DNA of 59,153 bases, from positions 1 to 59,153 of the forward strand of contig DJWY01000034.1 of assembly GCA_002448305.1 (NCBI GenBank), read 5' to 3'. Both the position numbers and the translations under genes were made by a program. The notes below the pieces were generated by a model. The model did no database searches. It was not told the origin of the DNA and saw only the letters and a program-made list of their open reading frames with translations. The stretch is from Selenomonadales bacterium UBA7018 (GTDB lineage: Bacteria; Bacillota; Negativicutes; Selenomonadales; Selenomonadaceae). This document shows positions 33,035 to 41,648 of the stretch, piece after piece (position 1 is the first letter of the stretch; every line of letters begins with the position of its first letter).

Positions 33035-33745
33035 ATGAAAATATTTAGTTTAACGTTGATGATGATGATTTTAATATGTTCAACGGCATTTGCGGAAGAA
33101 ATTCCGCCGCCGATAATATCAGTAAGTGGCGAGGGAATAGTGGAAGCGACGCCCGACCGCGCAAAAATATCAGTTGGAGTGGTGACGCGCGAAAAAAATC
33201 CGTCTGAAGTGCAAAATTCTAATGCGCGGGCGGCAAGTTCGGTAATAAATTCGATAGTGTCGTTGGGAATAGAGCGCAAAAACATTTCGACGGGCAATTA
33301 CAGCTTTAATCCGGTTTATCGTCACTTAGAAGACGGAAAAAGAGTTTTGGAAGGCTACGAGGCGACAAATTCAGTTACAATTATCGTTGACGACTTAAAA
33401 TTAGTAGGAAAAGTTATTGACGCGGCGTTGAATCACGGAGCAAATCACGTTGACAGCTTAAATTTCGGTTTGCGCAATAAAACGGCGTATCAAGACGAAG
33501 CGTTAAGGCTTGCGGTACTCGACGCGAAGAAAAAAGCGGAAATTGTTGCTCGTACACTGGGAAAAAGTATTGTGAGCGTCAGAAATGTTTCGATTAATTC
33601 AAACAGAGTATCTGCGCCGCAAAATTATAAAATGGTGCGAGCGATGGCGGCGACAGAGGACGCGGTAGCATATGAAACGCCGATTGAGAGCGGAAATTTG
33701 CAATGTTCAGCAAGCGTTCACGTAGAATTTGAAATTAGCCGATGA
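33035..33745 (+). CDS. Exported SIMPL-domain protein
   Basis: A 236-residue protein with a signal peptide (MKIFSLTLMMMILICSTAFA, cleavage near residue 20) and one SIMPL/DUF541 domain. Typical signs are ISVSGEGIVEATPDRAKISV near residue 28, YEATNSVTIIVDD near 110, and the ALRLAVLDAKKKAEIVA helix near 165. Members of this family (for example E. coli YggE) are periplasmic and are linked to oxidative or envelope stress; the biochemical activity is not settled. The GGGAGGTG ribosome binding site lies 7 bp before the ATG. The stop overlaps the ATG of the acyltransferase, so the two are translationally coupled. Confidence 0.85.
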   Translation: MKIFSLTLMMMILICSTAFAEEIPPPIISVSGEGIVEATPDRAKISVGVVTREKNPSEVQNSNARAASSVINSIVSLGIERKNISTGNYSFNPVYRHLEDGKRVLEGYEATNSVTIIVDDLKLVGKVIDAALNHGANHVDSLNFGLRNKTAYQDEALRLAVLDAKKKAEIVARTLGKSIVSVRNVSINSNRVSAPQNYKMVRAMAATEDAVAYETPIESGNLQCSASVHVEFEISR

Positions 33746-34806
33746 AAAAGCCATATTTATTATCAATCGAATATATACGCGGCGTATCAATGCTAGGAGT
33801 AGTGGCGATTCATACGGGTTCGCAATATTTATCGCTAAATCCGACGCCGAACGTGCATTTAGTCGCGCTTTTTGAAATCGTCTCGCGATTTAGCGTGCCG
33901 ATTTTCTTTTTTATATCGGCGTTTGGGCTTTTTTATAAAATAAATCTGTCAGAGCCGTTTTTTTATGGAAAATTTTTAAAACGGCGATTCAAAGCGGTAT
34001 TAATTCCGTATTTAATCTGGTCGACGCTGTATTTAGTGCATGATAATTGGTTTTACGGCTATTCTTTATTGCCGGATTGGGATTATGGGCTGGAAATTTA
34101 TTTTTTTGGGCTAGCGAAGTATCATTTATATTTTTTAGTGATATTGATATGGTTTTATCTGTTAATGCCGGTGTGGATAGAAATAATTAAGCGAATAACG
34201 CCGGCGAAGCTGATTTTATTGCTAATCGCGCAGATTTTATTTGATTATTGGTCGAGTTACTGCGCGGGAACGTCGGAAAATTTATTTTTCAAGTGGAGAT
34301 TGAATTGGCTGGTCTTGCACTACGCATTTATATTTATTTTGGGCGGAGTTTTAGGAATTTACTCGGAAAAATTCTTTAAATGGTGTTCGGAGCGCAAAAA
34401 AATAATCAGCGCGACGTTTTTAATCACGCTGACGGCTTTATTAGCATGGTATTACGAATTAATTTACGAAAAAGGCTATTCTGCGTTATCTGCGGTGAAT
34501 ACGGCGCATCAATTATCGCCTTTAGGAATTTTTTACACAATAGGCGCGTCGATTTTCTTTTTTAAGCTATTTGAATATGGAAAATTACCTGCGCGGCTAA
34601 AAAATTTCCTAAGTTTACTTGGCAAGAACTCATATTTTGTATATTTGGCGCACCCGTTCGCGATACATTATCTATCGCTCGTGTTTAGCGAGTTAAATTT
34701 AGTTATGTCGGCAATTAACGCGCTAATTTTTTATTTTTTAATAGTCGCAGTGACTTTAGGGATAAAAATTACGTTTCAGCGATTTTTTCAAGCATATCGA
34801 CGATAA
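33742..34806 (+). CDS. Membrane acyltransferase, OafA/YrhL (acyltransferase-3) family
   Basis: A 354-residue protein with about ten membrane helices. The N-terminal SIEYIRGVSMLGVVAIHTG holds the family histidine. FSVPIFFFISAFGLF and LKRRFKAVLIPYLIWSTLY are conserved helices of acyltransferase-3 proteins. These O-acylate sugars of polysaccharide, peptidoglycan or lipids from a cytoplasmic acyl donor. The substrate is unknown. The ATGA overlap with the SIMPL gene indicates an operon. The last 38 bp overlap the end of pepD on the other strand, so this pair of operons is arranged tail-to-tail without a spacer. Confidence 0.85.
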   Translation: MKKPYLLSIEYIRGVSMLGVVAIHTGSQYLSLNPTPNVHLVALFEIVSRFSVPIFFFISAFGLFYKINLSEPFFYGKFLKRRFKAVLIPYLIWSTLYLVHDNWFYGYSLLPDWDYGLEIYFFGLAKYHLYFLVILIWFYLLMPVWIEIIKRITPAKLILLLIAQILFDYWSSYCAGTSENLFFKWRLNWLVLHYAFIFILGGVLGIYSEKFFKWCSERKKIISATFLITLTALLAWYYELIYEKGYSALSAVNTAHQLSPLGIFYTIGASIFFFKLFEYGKLPARLKNFLSLLGKNSYFVYLAHPFAIHYLSLVFSELNLVMSAINALIFYFLIVAVTLGIKITFQRFFQAYRR

Positions 34807-36220
34807 ATTTCACGTGCGGCGCGACGGTATCGAGATGAAGTCGTTCATTAGGGCTATGAATGTTTTCGTTGGTGGTGCCGATTGAAATAATATCGAGATT
34901 GGGATTTTTTTGGCTGAAAAAACTAGTTTCAAGCCCTGCATGAATAGTTTTTATTTCCGGCGTGCAATTATTTTGCTCTGAGAAGACATTTTCGGCGATT
35001 TTTAGCAATTTGCTATCGGGATTAAAGGACCAAGCGGGCGTTGGCAGTGAAAATTTCTTTTCAAAGGCGCAAAGGCGCGCTGCCTGGTCGAACCCTTCGA
35101 TAAATTCATCAATAAGCGCGTCATCATTGCCACGCGGCAAAATTTTTAGCTCAACAATATTATCGTCCATGCGCACGACGCCCAAATTTGCCGACGCGAT
35201 GACTTGCGCAGGATTTTCGGGCGACATGAGATAAACGCCGCTATGAATCAGCGAAATTAGATTCGACAGGCAATCATAATCCTTAATATGCAAAACTTTA
35301 TCGGGTCGTTTGACGGTATCCGCTTCGATTTTTAAATTTGGCTCGGTGCTGTAAATTTTTTTGTACTTCGTTTCGAGTTCCGCGCAGATTTTCTGAACGG
35401 TCGTGATTTTTAAATCAGTAGCGAAAACAAATTCCGCACTGTCGGGAATCACGTTGAAAGCTTTTCCGCCGCTGAAGGAAGCCAGGCGAATTTTCCCTTG
35501 CGTTGTAATTTGGCGCATAAGTTGGGCGGCGACTTTAATTGCATTGATTCTTCCGCTTGAAATTTCTTCGCCCGAATGCCCGCCGCGCAACCCGCTAATT
35601 TTTATTTCGACATTGTAAGGCAATTTGGTATCGGGGCGGACGTAATGAAGTTCGCGCCAAAGCGTAGCGTGAACGGTGCCCGCACAACCAACAACAACTT
35701 CGCCGAATTTTTCCGAATCGCAGTTGATAAGAAAATCGGCGTCGGATAAAAATTTCTTGTCGAGATTCATTGCGCCGCTCATGCCTTGTTCTTCGTCGAC
35801 CGTGAAAATTATCCGGAGCTTGCCGTGAGAAAATTTTTCGTGATTCTCAGCCAGATAGAGAATTTCCGCAACTCCAATGCCGTCGTCCGCGCCTAGACTC
35901 GTTCCTTCCGCCTCAAGAAATTTTTCGGTACGAATCAACTTTATCGGGTCGCTCGTCGGATTAAATTCGTAACCTTCCGCCGCCACGCAAACCATATCCA
36001 TATGCGCTTGAAGAATCGTCAACGGCACATTTTCTTTGCCGGGAGTGGCGGGAATCTCGGCGATAATATTTTTAAAACTGTCCTGCAAAACTTCAAAGCC
36101 GTGCTGTTCAAAAAAACTTTTCAAGAAATTGCTGACTTGTCCTTCATGCTTTGACGGACGCGGTATCGCCGCCAGCTTAGCGAATGCTTTAAGGACTGCG
36201 TCTAAAATTTTTTCGCTCAT
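34769..36220 (-). CDS. pepD: Aminoacyl-histidine dipeptidase (M20 family)
   Basis: A 483-residue zinc peptidase cleaving Xaa-His and other dipeptides. Family motifs: the TILQAHMDMVCVA zinc-binding His/Asp near residue 77, LGADDGIGVAEIL, the catalytic pair in TVDEEQGMSGA, and a late HAGLETSFF. The lid domain lies in between. I place the start at 36220 (MSEKILDAV) because GGAAGGAG stands 8 bp before it; upstream in-frame codons reach into the promoter region of the NYN gene and do not look like PepD. It is divergent from the NYN gene and overlaps the acyltransferase gene end. Confidence 0.9.
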   Translation of the reverse strand: MSEKILDAVLKAFAKLAAIPRPSKHEGQVSNFLKSFFEQHGFEVLQDSFKNIIAEIPATPGKENVPLTILQAHMDMVCVAAEGYEFNPTSDPIKLIRTEKFLEAEGTSLGADDGIGVAEILYLAENHEKFSHGKLRIIFTVDEEQGMSGAMNLDKKFLSDADFLINCDSEKFGEVVVGCAGTVHATLWRELHYVRPDTKLPYNVEIKISGLRGGHSGEEISSGRINAIKVAAQLMRQITTQGKIRLASFSGGKAFNVIPDSAEFVFATDLKITTVQKICAELETKYKKIYSTEPNLKIEADTVKRPDKVLHIKDYDCLSNLISLIHSGVYLMSPENPAQVIASANLGVVRMDDNIVELKILPRGNDDALIDEFIEGFDQAARLCAFEKKFSLPTPAWSFNPDSKLLKIAENVFSEQNNCTPEIKTIHAGLETSFFSQKNPNLDIISIGTTNENIHSPNERLHLDTVAPHVKFIVDMLEKIAET

Positions 36221-36284
36221 AGTCATTACTCCTTCCCGAAATGCAACATTGTTTAATTCGGCTAAGGGCGCGAAAAATCCTGCG

Positions 36285-36313
36285 TTGTAGAAAATTCGCC
36301 GCCGTGATAAAAT
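36285..36313 (+). promoter_or_regulatory. Promoter of the NYN-repeat gene
   Basis: TTGTAG (36285-36290), a 17-bp spacer and TAAAAT (36308-36313) preceded by TG, giving an extended -10. The AAGGGG ribosome binding site follows near 36329. Confidence 0.5.
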
Positions 36314-36344
36314 CTGCCTAAAAAAAGAAGGGGCAAATTTTAAT

Positions 36345-38360
36345 TTGATTGCGCATGTTTTCGTTGACGCAGAAAATATTCCGCCTTCCGTCACGTTCAA
36401 AGCCGTTGAATATTTCGGCAAGCAACATACGATAACTAAAGTTGACATTATCGCCAAAGAAGACACGCTCCCTTCCAAGTATCGCGAACTTGATGGGAAA
36501 ATTTATCGCGTGCAAAATTGTTTTTACGGGAAAAATTCTGCGGACACGTGGCTTTGTTTTGAAATGGTGCGGGCGATAATCGACGAGCCAGACCTTGAGT
36601 TGATTATTATAATTTCCAGCGACAAAGATTTTCTAGCCGCGATAAAATTTGCTGTCGACTTCGATAAAAAAGTTCTAATCGTATCGAACGGCGCGGGGCA
36701 TAGAACTTTAATTGAGCAAATGAAAATTTTGAAAATAGACCCTGCTTGGGTCGAGCTGAAAGATTTCCGATTTAAATTCAGCGAAGTATCGCAGAAGCTA
36801 CAGAAATTCTTGCCGCATTTCGGTTTTGAACTTAAAAAGTATCTGCTTGACCGTGAGGCGAGAGTTAAATTTATTTTCTTCAAGAAGGACGAACAACTTT
36901 TTGAGGTGCCGTTCGTTGCGGGCATGGGCATTTTGACTTTTAGGCGTATTCTGCGTGAATTAAATGTTATAGATAGAAAAGATTCGCTAAGCAAACTTAT
37001 TGCCGGAAATTTTTTAAAGCTTTGGCGGGACAGAATTTATTTTCAGAGCGAAGAAGAAATTTCAGAGCCGACGCCCGCCGAGCAAATCGAAAATTATTTT
37101 GCCGACCATGCGACGGAGATTAAGAAAATTTTCATTAAGCACGGCGAAAAACTTTTTGAAATACCGTTCGTGGACGGAATGCCGCTTGAGCTTTTCGGGA
37201 AGTTTCTGCGCGAAAAGAAAATTATTGGGAAAACTGCTTCGCCCTTGCAGGTTGCCGAAAAAAATTTGCTCAAAGTCAGCGGCGATAAAATTTTCCTGCG
37301 CAATGAAGAGGAATTGAAAACCACTGGTAGCGATTCATTTAAGGCGGTCGATGATTATCTTACCCTGCACGCGGCGCAGCTAAAGAAAATTTTCATTAAG
37401 CATAGCGGGAAAATTTCTGAAATACCATTTGTGGACGGAATGCCGCTTGAGCTTTTTGGCAAGCTTCTGCGCGAACAAAAAGTTATTGGGAAGAATACTT
37501 CGCCCGTGCAGACTGCGACGAAAAATTTGCTAAAGATATTGGATGGAAAAGTTTATCTGCGCGGCGAAAAAGATTTAACGGCGGATTATGTCGATTCGCT
37601 TAAAAATGTCGACGAATATTTGAAATTTCACGCGGCGGAGCTAAAGAAGGTTTTGATAAAGCACAATCAGAAAATATTTGAGGTTCCCTTTGTCGACGGC
37701 ATTTCGCTTGAACTTTTCGGCAAAATTTTGCGCGAACGAAATATAATCGGCAAAAGTACTTCAGCTACAAGCATTGCTAAGAAAAATCTGCTGGACGTTC
37801 GCGACGGGAAAATTTATCTTTGCGACGAAGAGCGATTGAGCGAACTTTACGCCGAAGCAACCGGCAATCTCGACGCATATTTTAGCGAGAACGAAAACAA
37901 AATTATAAAAATTTTCGTCAAGCGCAACGATAATTTATTTGAAATTCCTTTTGTGGACGGAATGCCGCTGACTTTATTTGAAAAACTCCTGCACGGAAGA
38001 AAAATTATCGGCAAAAATTCTTCGGCAGTGAAAGTCGCCGCGCAGAGTTTGCTTGACGTTCACGACGAGCGAATTTTTCTTTACAGCGAGGACGCATTGG
38101 AAAATATTCAGAATGATTCGCTAATCAACGTCGACGATTACTTGAACGCACACGCACTGGAAATTCGCAACGCCATTATAAATCACGGCGGGAAAAATTT
38201 TTCTATTCCTTTCGTGGACGGCATACCGCTTGAATTTTTCGGTAAACTTCTGCGCGAACGCAAAATTATTGACGTGACGACCTCTCCAGAAAAAGTCGCT
38301 AAGGATAATGGCTTTGAGATACGTGCAGGGAGAATTTTTATAGGCAAGGAGGAAAGTTGA
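36345..38360 (+). CDS. NYN-domain (PIN-like nuclease) protein with six 87-residue repeats
   Basis: A 671-residue protein with a TTG start. Residues 1-140 are a NYN/LabA-like PIN fold: AHVFVDAENIPP (D8, E10), DTW near 67 and IIISSDKDFL (D93, D95) give the acidic metal site expected of an RNase. Six repeats follow. Their P-F-V cores begin near residues 189, 274, 361, 448, 535 and 622, so five are spaced 85-87 residues. A consensus unit reads roughly IKKIFIKH, then FEIPFVDGMPLELFGKLLRE, then KIIGK, then a DGKIYLR strand. NYN proteins often carry LOTUS/OST-HTH RNA-binding domains; these repeats may be a divergent version, but that is an inference. It is directly followed by thyX, whose ribosome binding site lies inside this gene. 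Confidence 0.8.
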   Translation: MIAHVFVDAENIPPSVTFKAVEYFGKQHTITKVDIIAKEDTLPSKYRELDGKIYRVQNCFYGKNSADTWLCFEMVRAIIDEPDLELIIIISSDKDFLAAIKFAVDFDKKVLIVSNGAGHRTLIEQMKILKIDPAWVELKDFRFKFSEVSQKLQKFLPHFGFELKKYLLDREARVKFIFFKKDEQLFEVPFVAGMGILTFRRILRELNVIDRKDSLSKLIAGNFLKLWRDRIYFQSEEEISEPTPAEQIENYFADHATEIKKIFIKHGEKLFEIPFVDGMPLELFGKFLREKKIIGKTASPLQVAEKNLLKVSGDKIFLRNEEELKTTGSDSFKAVDDYLTLHAAQLKKIFIKHSGKISEIPFVDGMPLELFGKLLREQKVIGKNTSPVQTATKNLLKILDGKVYLRGEKDLTADYVDSLKNVDEYLKFHAAELKKVLIKHNQKIFEVPFVDGISLELFGKILRERNIIGKSTSATSIAKKNLLDVRDGKIYLCDEERLSELYAEATGNLDAYFSENENKIIKIFVKRNDNLFEIPFVDGMPLTLFEKLLHGRKIIGKNSSAVKVAAQSLLDVHDERIFLYSEDALENIQNDSLINVDDYLNAHALEIRNAIINHGGKNFSIPFVDGIPLEFFGKLLRERKIIDVTTSPEKVAKDNGFEIRAGRIFIGKEES

Positions 38361-38993
38361 ATGAAAATTATTGAGCCGAGCGTTGAATTGCTTGACGACT
38401 TTGACGCGGCGGCGATTATGAAAAAAATTGAGCGGGCGGGGCGCGTCTGCTACAAGTCTGAAGGAAATATCAAGGACGATAGCGCGGAAAAATTTATTCG
38501 CGGGATAATTAAGCGCGGGCACGAATCGGTTATCGAGCACGCGGCGATTTCTTTTAAAATCATTTGCGACAGGGGCGTTACTCATGAACTTGTGCGCCAT
38601 AGGATAGCTAGCTTTTCGCAGGAATCAACGCGCTTTTGCGATTACAGCGCGGGGAAATTCGGCGGCGAGCTGACTTTTATTAAGCCGTGTTTTTGGCAGG
38701 AGGACGACGCGAATTATAAAATCTGGCTTGAGTCAATGGAACTTGCCGAGAAAAATTATTTAGCACTCCGCGCAGGCGGTGCACGTCCCGAAGAGGCACG
38801 GTCAATCCTTCCCAATTCGCTTAAGACAGAAATTTTCGTGACAATGAATTTGCGCGAGTGTCGGCACTTTTTAAAACTAAGAACGGCTAAGGCGGCGCAT
38901 CCGCAAATGCGAGAAATCGCGCTGAAAATTTATAAAATCCTAGTCGAGAAACTGCCGGTAATCTTCGATGACATTGAGCCGCAAAAATTTTGA
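38361..38993 (+). CDS. thyX: FAD-dependent thymidylate synthase
   Basis: A 210-residue flavoenzyme making dTMP from dUMP with methylene-tetrahydrofolate and NADPH. The signature RHRIASFSQESTR (RHRxxSxxxxSxR, about residues 78-90) is present, with EHAAISFKI before it and the LRECRHFLKLR dUMP-binding segment near residue 165. The length is typical. The start codon touches the stop of the NYN gene and AAGGAGG lies inside that gene, so translation is coupled. No terminator separates it from the rpiB promoter. Confidence 0.95.
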   Translation: MKIIEPSVELLDDFDAAAIMKKIERAGRVCYKSEGNIKDDSAEKFIRGIIKRGHESVIEHAAISFKIICDRGVTHELVRHRIASFSQESTRFCDYSAGKFGGELTFIKPCFWQEDDANYKIWLESMELAEKNYLALRAGGARPEEARSILPNSLKTEIFVTMNLRECRHFLKLRTAKAAHPQMREIALKIYKILVEKLPVIFDDIEPQKF

Positions 38994-39018
38994 CAAACGT
39001 CCTATGTTGAAATATAAT
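38990..39018 (+). promoter_or_regulatory. Consensus promoter of rpiB
   Basis: Perfect TTGACA (38990-38995), 17-bp spacer, perfect TATAAT (39013-39018). The -35 box overlaps the thyX stop codon. Confidence 0.8.
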
Positions 39019-39047
39019 CGGCGCATAATTTGAAAGGAGCGGTTTGA

Positions 39048-39491
39048 ATGAAAATCACAATCGGTAGCGATCACGGCGCGGTTGAACTTAAAGAGGAAGT
39101 TAAAAAAGTTTTGGCGGAGTTTGAAGGCGTCGAAGTCAAAGACGTTGGCACTTTCGGCACGGCGTCTGTTGATTATCCCGACATTGCCGAAAAAGTCTGC
39201 GCGGACGTTGTGAGCGGCGCGGCTGATAGAGGAATTGTCCTTTGCGGCACGGGACTTGGCATTTCGATTGCGGCGAATAAAATTCACGGTATACGCTGTG
39301 CGCTGTGCAATGACGTTTATTCAGCGCGAATGAGCCGCGAACATAACAACGCGAATGTTTTGGCAATGGGCGGGCGCGTCACGGGCTTTGGTCCTGCCGG
39401 AGAAATTGTTCGCACGTGGATGACTACCGACTTTGCGGGAGGAAGGCATGCTCGTCGCGTTGATAAAATTATGGCTCTTGAGAACAAATAA
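39048..39491 (+). CDS. rpiB: Ribose-5-phosphate isomerase B
   Basis: A 147-residue enzyme interconverting ribulose-5-phosphate and ribose-5-phosphate. Motifs: SDHGAVELK near residue 5, the SVDYPDIAEKV loop, the catalytic Cys in LCGTGLGISIAANK near residue 66, and CNDVYSARMSREHNNANVLAMG. Allose- or galactose-6-phosphate isomerases of the same family are alternatives, but the housekeeping setting favours RpiB. The GAAAGGAG ribosome binding site lies 9 bp before the ATG. It is monocistronic between a consensus promoter and a terminator. It feeds ribose-5-phosphate to the Prs enzyme encoded downstream. Confidence 0.93.
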   Translation: MKITIGSDHGAVELKEEVKKVLAEFEGVEVKDVGTFGTASVDYPDIAEKVCADVVSGAADRGIVLCGTGLGISIAANKIHGIRCALCNDVYSARMSREHNNANVLAMGGRVTGFGPAGEIVRTWMTTDFAGGRHARRVDKIMALENK

Positions 39492-39517
39492 GAAATTTCC
39501 ACGATAAAAAGTTTTCG

Positions 39518-39547
39518 TCTCGAAGGCAACTTCGGGATATTTTTTTG
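39518..39547 (+). terminator. Terminator of rpiB
   Basis: TCTCGAAG (39518-39525) and CTTCGGGA (39530-39537) form an 8-bp stem with a GCAA tetraloop, followed by a T-run. Confidence 0.75.
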
Positions 39548-39563
39548 GCAAATTGGGGGTATC

Positions 39564-39592
39564 TTGTCAAAAAAAATAAAGCGTGATAGAAT
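39564..39592 (+). promoter_or_regulatory. Promoter of the ispE operon
   Basis: TTGTCA (39564-39569), 17-bp spacer, TAGAAT (39587-39592) with a TG one base before it. Confidence 0.6.
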
Positions 39593-39622
39593 TTTGCCGA
39601 AAATAAAAAGGCTGGTGAGCAA

Positions 39623-40483
39623 ATGGTTAGGGAAAATGCACGAGCGAAAATAAATTTGACGCTGGACATCTTAGGCATAAGGGCAGACGGTTATCACGAA
39701 GTGTCGATGATTATGCAGGAGATTGAACTTTGCGACACGGTGGAGCTTGAAAAATCTTCGGGCGGCATAAGCCTAAAAATGGACGTGGCAAAAATTATCG
39801 GCGGCGAAAATATTCCTTGCGATGAAAAAAATTTAGCATGGAAGGCGGCGATGGCATTTCAAAAATACTGCGGGAAAAATTTCGGCGTTGATATAAGCAT
39901 TGCAAAAAAAATCCCTATGGCGGCGGGTTTAGCTGGCGGTTCGACTGACGCGGCAGCAGTTATTCGCGGCATGAATCGACTTTACGAAACTAACTTGACC
40001 GAAAACGAATTATGCAAAATCGGCGAACAGGTCGGCTCGGACGTTCCCTTTTGCATAATCGGCGGCACATGTCTTGCGGAAGGTCGCGGAGAAATTTTAA
40101 TGCGACTCGCTCCCATTAAAAATTTCAGCGTCGTTTTGGCTAAGCCCGAAGGAGAAATTTCAACGCCTTGGGCTTATAAAACTTACGACGAAAACCCCGC
40201 CAAAACTCACCCCCCTAACAACGAGATTATCAAACAATTCGAGAAAGGAGATTACGACGCGGCTTTTAAAAATTTCTATAATGTCCTAGAAAACGTCGCG
40301 TTGAAAAAAATTCCCGCTATTGCTGACTTAGAAAGCAAAATGCTTGCCGCCGGAGCTAAGGTTGCTTTGATGAGCGGTAGCGGACCGACCGTTTTTGCTT
40401 TGACCGACGAAAAGAACGTTAAGAAAATTTCAGAGAGTGTCAAAGATTCCGGCGCACAAATTTTTATCACTAAAATTTGTTAA
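39623..40483 (+). CDS. ispE: 4-diphosphocytidyl-2-C-methyl-D-erythritol kinase
   Basis: A 286-residue GHMP kinase of the MEP isoprenoid pathway; it phosphorylates the 2-hydroxyl of CDP-methylerythritol with ATP. Motifs: AKINLTLDILGIRADGYHE at residues 8-26, the ATP loop PMAAGLAGGSTDAAAV near residue 93, and SGSGPTVFAL near 253. Its presence implies the MEP route. It is followed 10 bp later by the gntR gene, an arrangement I associate with this group of Firmicutes. Confidence 0.95.
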   Translation: MVRENARAKINLTLDILGIRADGYHEVSMIMQEIELCDTVELEKSSGGISLKMDVAKIIGGENIPCDEKNLAWKAAMAFQKYCGKNFGVDISIAKKIPMAAGLAGGSTDAAAVIRGMNRLYETNLTENELCKIGEQVGSDVPFCIIGGTCLAEGRGEILMRLAPIKNFSVVLAKPEGEISTPWAYKTYDENPAKTHPPNNEIIKQFEKGDYDAAFKNFYNVLENVALKKIPAIADLESKMLAAGAKVALMSGSGPTVFALTDEKNVKKISESVKDSGAQIFITKIC

Positions 40484-40493
40484 GTAAGGATGA

Positions 40494-41180
40494 ATGAAGA
40501 TGGGTAAGAGACTGGAACCGATAACTATAGATAGCTACCAGCCGCTTAGAGAAACGGTTTGCGAAGCACTGCGCGACGCGATAAGGCGCGGGATTTTGGA
40601 GCCTGGCGAAAGATTAATGGAAGTGCAACTAGCCGAAGAATTAGGCATAAGCCGCACGCCTGTCCGCGAGGCAATTCGCAAACTCGAACAAGAAGGCTAC
40701 GTGATAATGATGCCGCGTCGCGGAACTTACGTTTCAGACGTGTCAGTCAAAGACGTTAAAGAAATTTTCGAGATACGCTCGGCACTTGAATCACTTTCGA
40801 CGGAATTGGCTACAGTGCGCATTGAGCCGGACGAACTAGAAAAACTCCAAAACTTGCTGGTCGAAATCGAAGGGCATATCAAAAACAAGGACATTGATAA
40901 AATCGTCGCGACCGATATTGAGTTTCACGGACTGCTTTATCAAGTCAGCCGCAATGAACGTTTAGTGGCGATAATTAGCAACTTGAAAGAACAACTCGCA
41001 CGCTTTAGGACGCTGTCAATGTCTTATCCTGGACGACTTCAAGAAACTTTGCAGGAACATCGCGCAATGGTCGAAGCGATAGCGGCGGGCGACGCAGAAG
41101 CGGCTCGCGAAGCAGCGGAACGTCACATGGAACAGGCGGAAGAAACTCTCCTTAAGGCAATGAGGAAAAGTAGAGATTAG
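40494..41180 (+). CDS. GntR-family transcriptional regulator (FadR/FCD type)
   Basis: A 228-residue DNA-binding regulator. Residues about 15-80 are the GntR winged helix-turn-helix (REAIRKLEQEGYV). Residues about 88-220 are an all-helical FCD ligand-binding domain with the conserved FHGLLYQ and AMVEAIAAGDAEAA positions that bind metal and organic acid in this subfamily. Starts at 40494 and 40500 are both possible; TAAGGAT suits the second. It lies in the ispE operon, before glmU. The ligand and targets are unknown. Confidence 0.9.
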   Translation: MKMGKRLEPITIDSYQPLRETVCEALRDAIRRGILEPGERLMEVQLAEELGISRTPVREAIRKLEQEGYVIMMPRRGTYVSDVSVKDVKEIFEIRSALESLSTELATVRIEPDELEKLQNLLVEIEGHIKNKDIDKIVATDIEFHGLLYQVSRNERLVAIISNLKEQLARFRTLSMSYPGRLQETLQEHRAMVEAIAAGDAEAAREAAERHMEQAEETLLKAMRKSRD

Positions 41181-41199
41181 AAGATTAAGAGGTATTAAA

Positions 41200-41568
41200 G
41201 TGAATTTGAAAAGCTACAAAGATTTTATCGTTTGGTAAAAAGCAATGGATTTAACAGTTGAAGTTTATAAACTGGTTAAACTTTTACCACGAGAAGAAAC
41301 TTACACTTTATCAGGCCAAATGCGCCGTGCTACAGTTTCAATTCCTTCAAATATTGCAGAATGACAAGGACGTAATTCAACAAAAGAATTTGTTAAATTT
41401 CTTGCAGCAGCACGCGGTTCTCAAACAGAATTAGAAACTCAGCTACAAATTTGTCTTCGATTAAATTATTTCTCTGAAGAACAAGCAAATACGGCGTTAG
41501 GTTTATGTGATGAGATTCATAGGATGTTGAATTCTTTGATATTAAAATTATCGAGGGAAATAAAATGA
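41200..41568 (+). pseudogene. Four-helix-bundle protein gene (23S rRNA IVS type) with two in-frame stops
   Basis: A GTG-started frame of 123 codons. It reads MNLKSYKDFIVW, TAA, KAMDLTVEVYKLVKLLP, then RRATVSIPSNIAE, TGA, QGRNSTKEFVKFL and ends RGSQTELETQ and beyond. This is the four-helix-bundle family first known from 23S rRNA intervening sequences. The family has Gln at the TAA (codon 13, 41236) and Gly at the TGA (codon 55, 41362), each one base away. The rest is collinear without frameshifts. It is much more AT-rich than ispE, gntR and glmU, so it looks like an insertion between gntR and glmU that is decaying. Confidence 0.85.
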
Positions 41569-41648
41569 ATTCTATAATAAGTAATAATTCTTATAATCTC
41601 ATTATCTCCTAACCTCATTATCTTTTAATCTATAAAAGGAGGCTTAAC

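Noticed and set aside
41362..41364. TGA as selenocysteine in the four-helix gene
   Set aside because: The family has Gly there, the same gene also carries a TAA, and no SECIS-like hairpin is evident.
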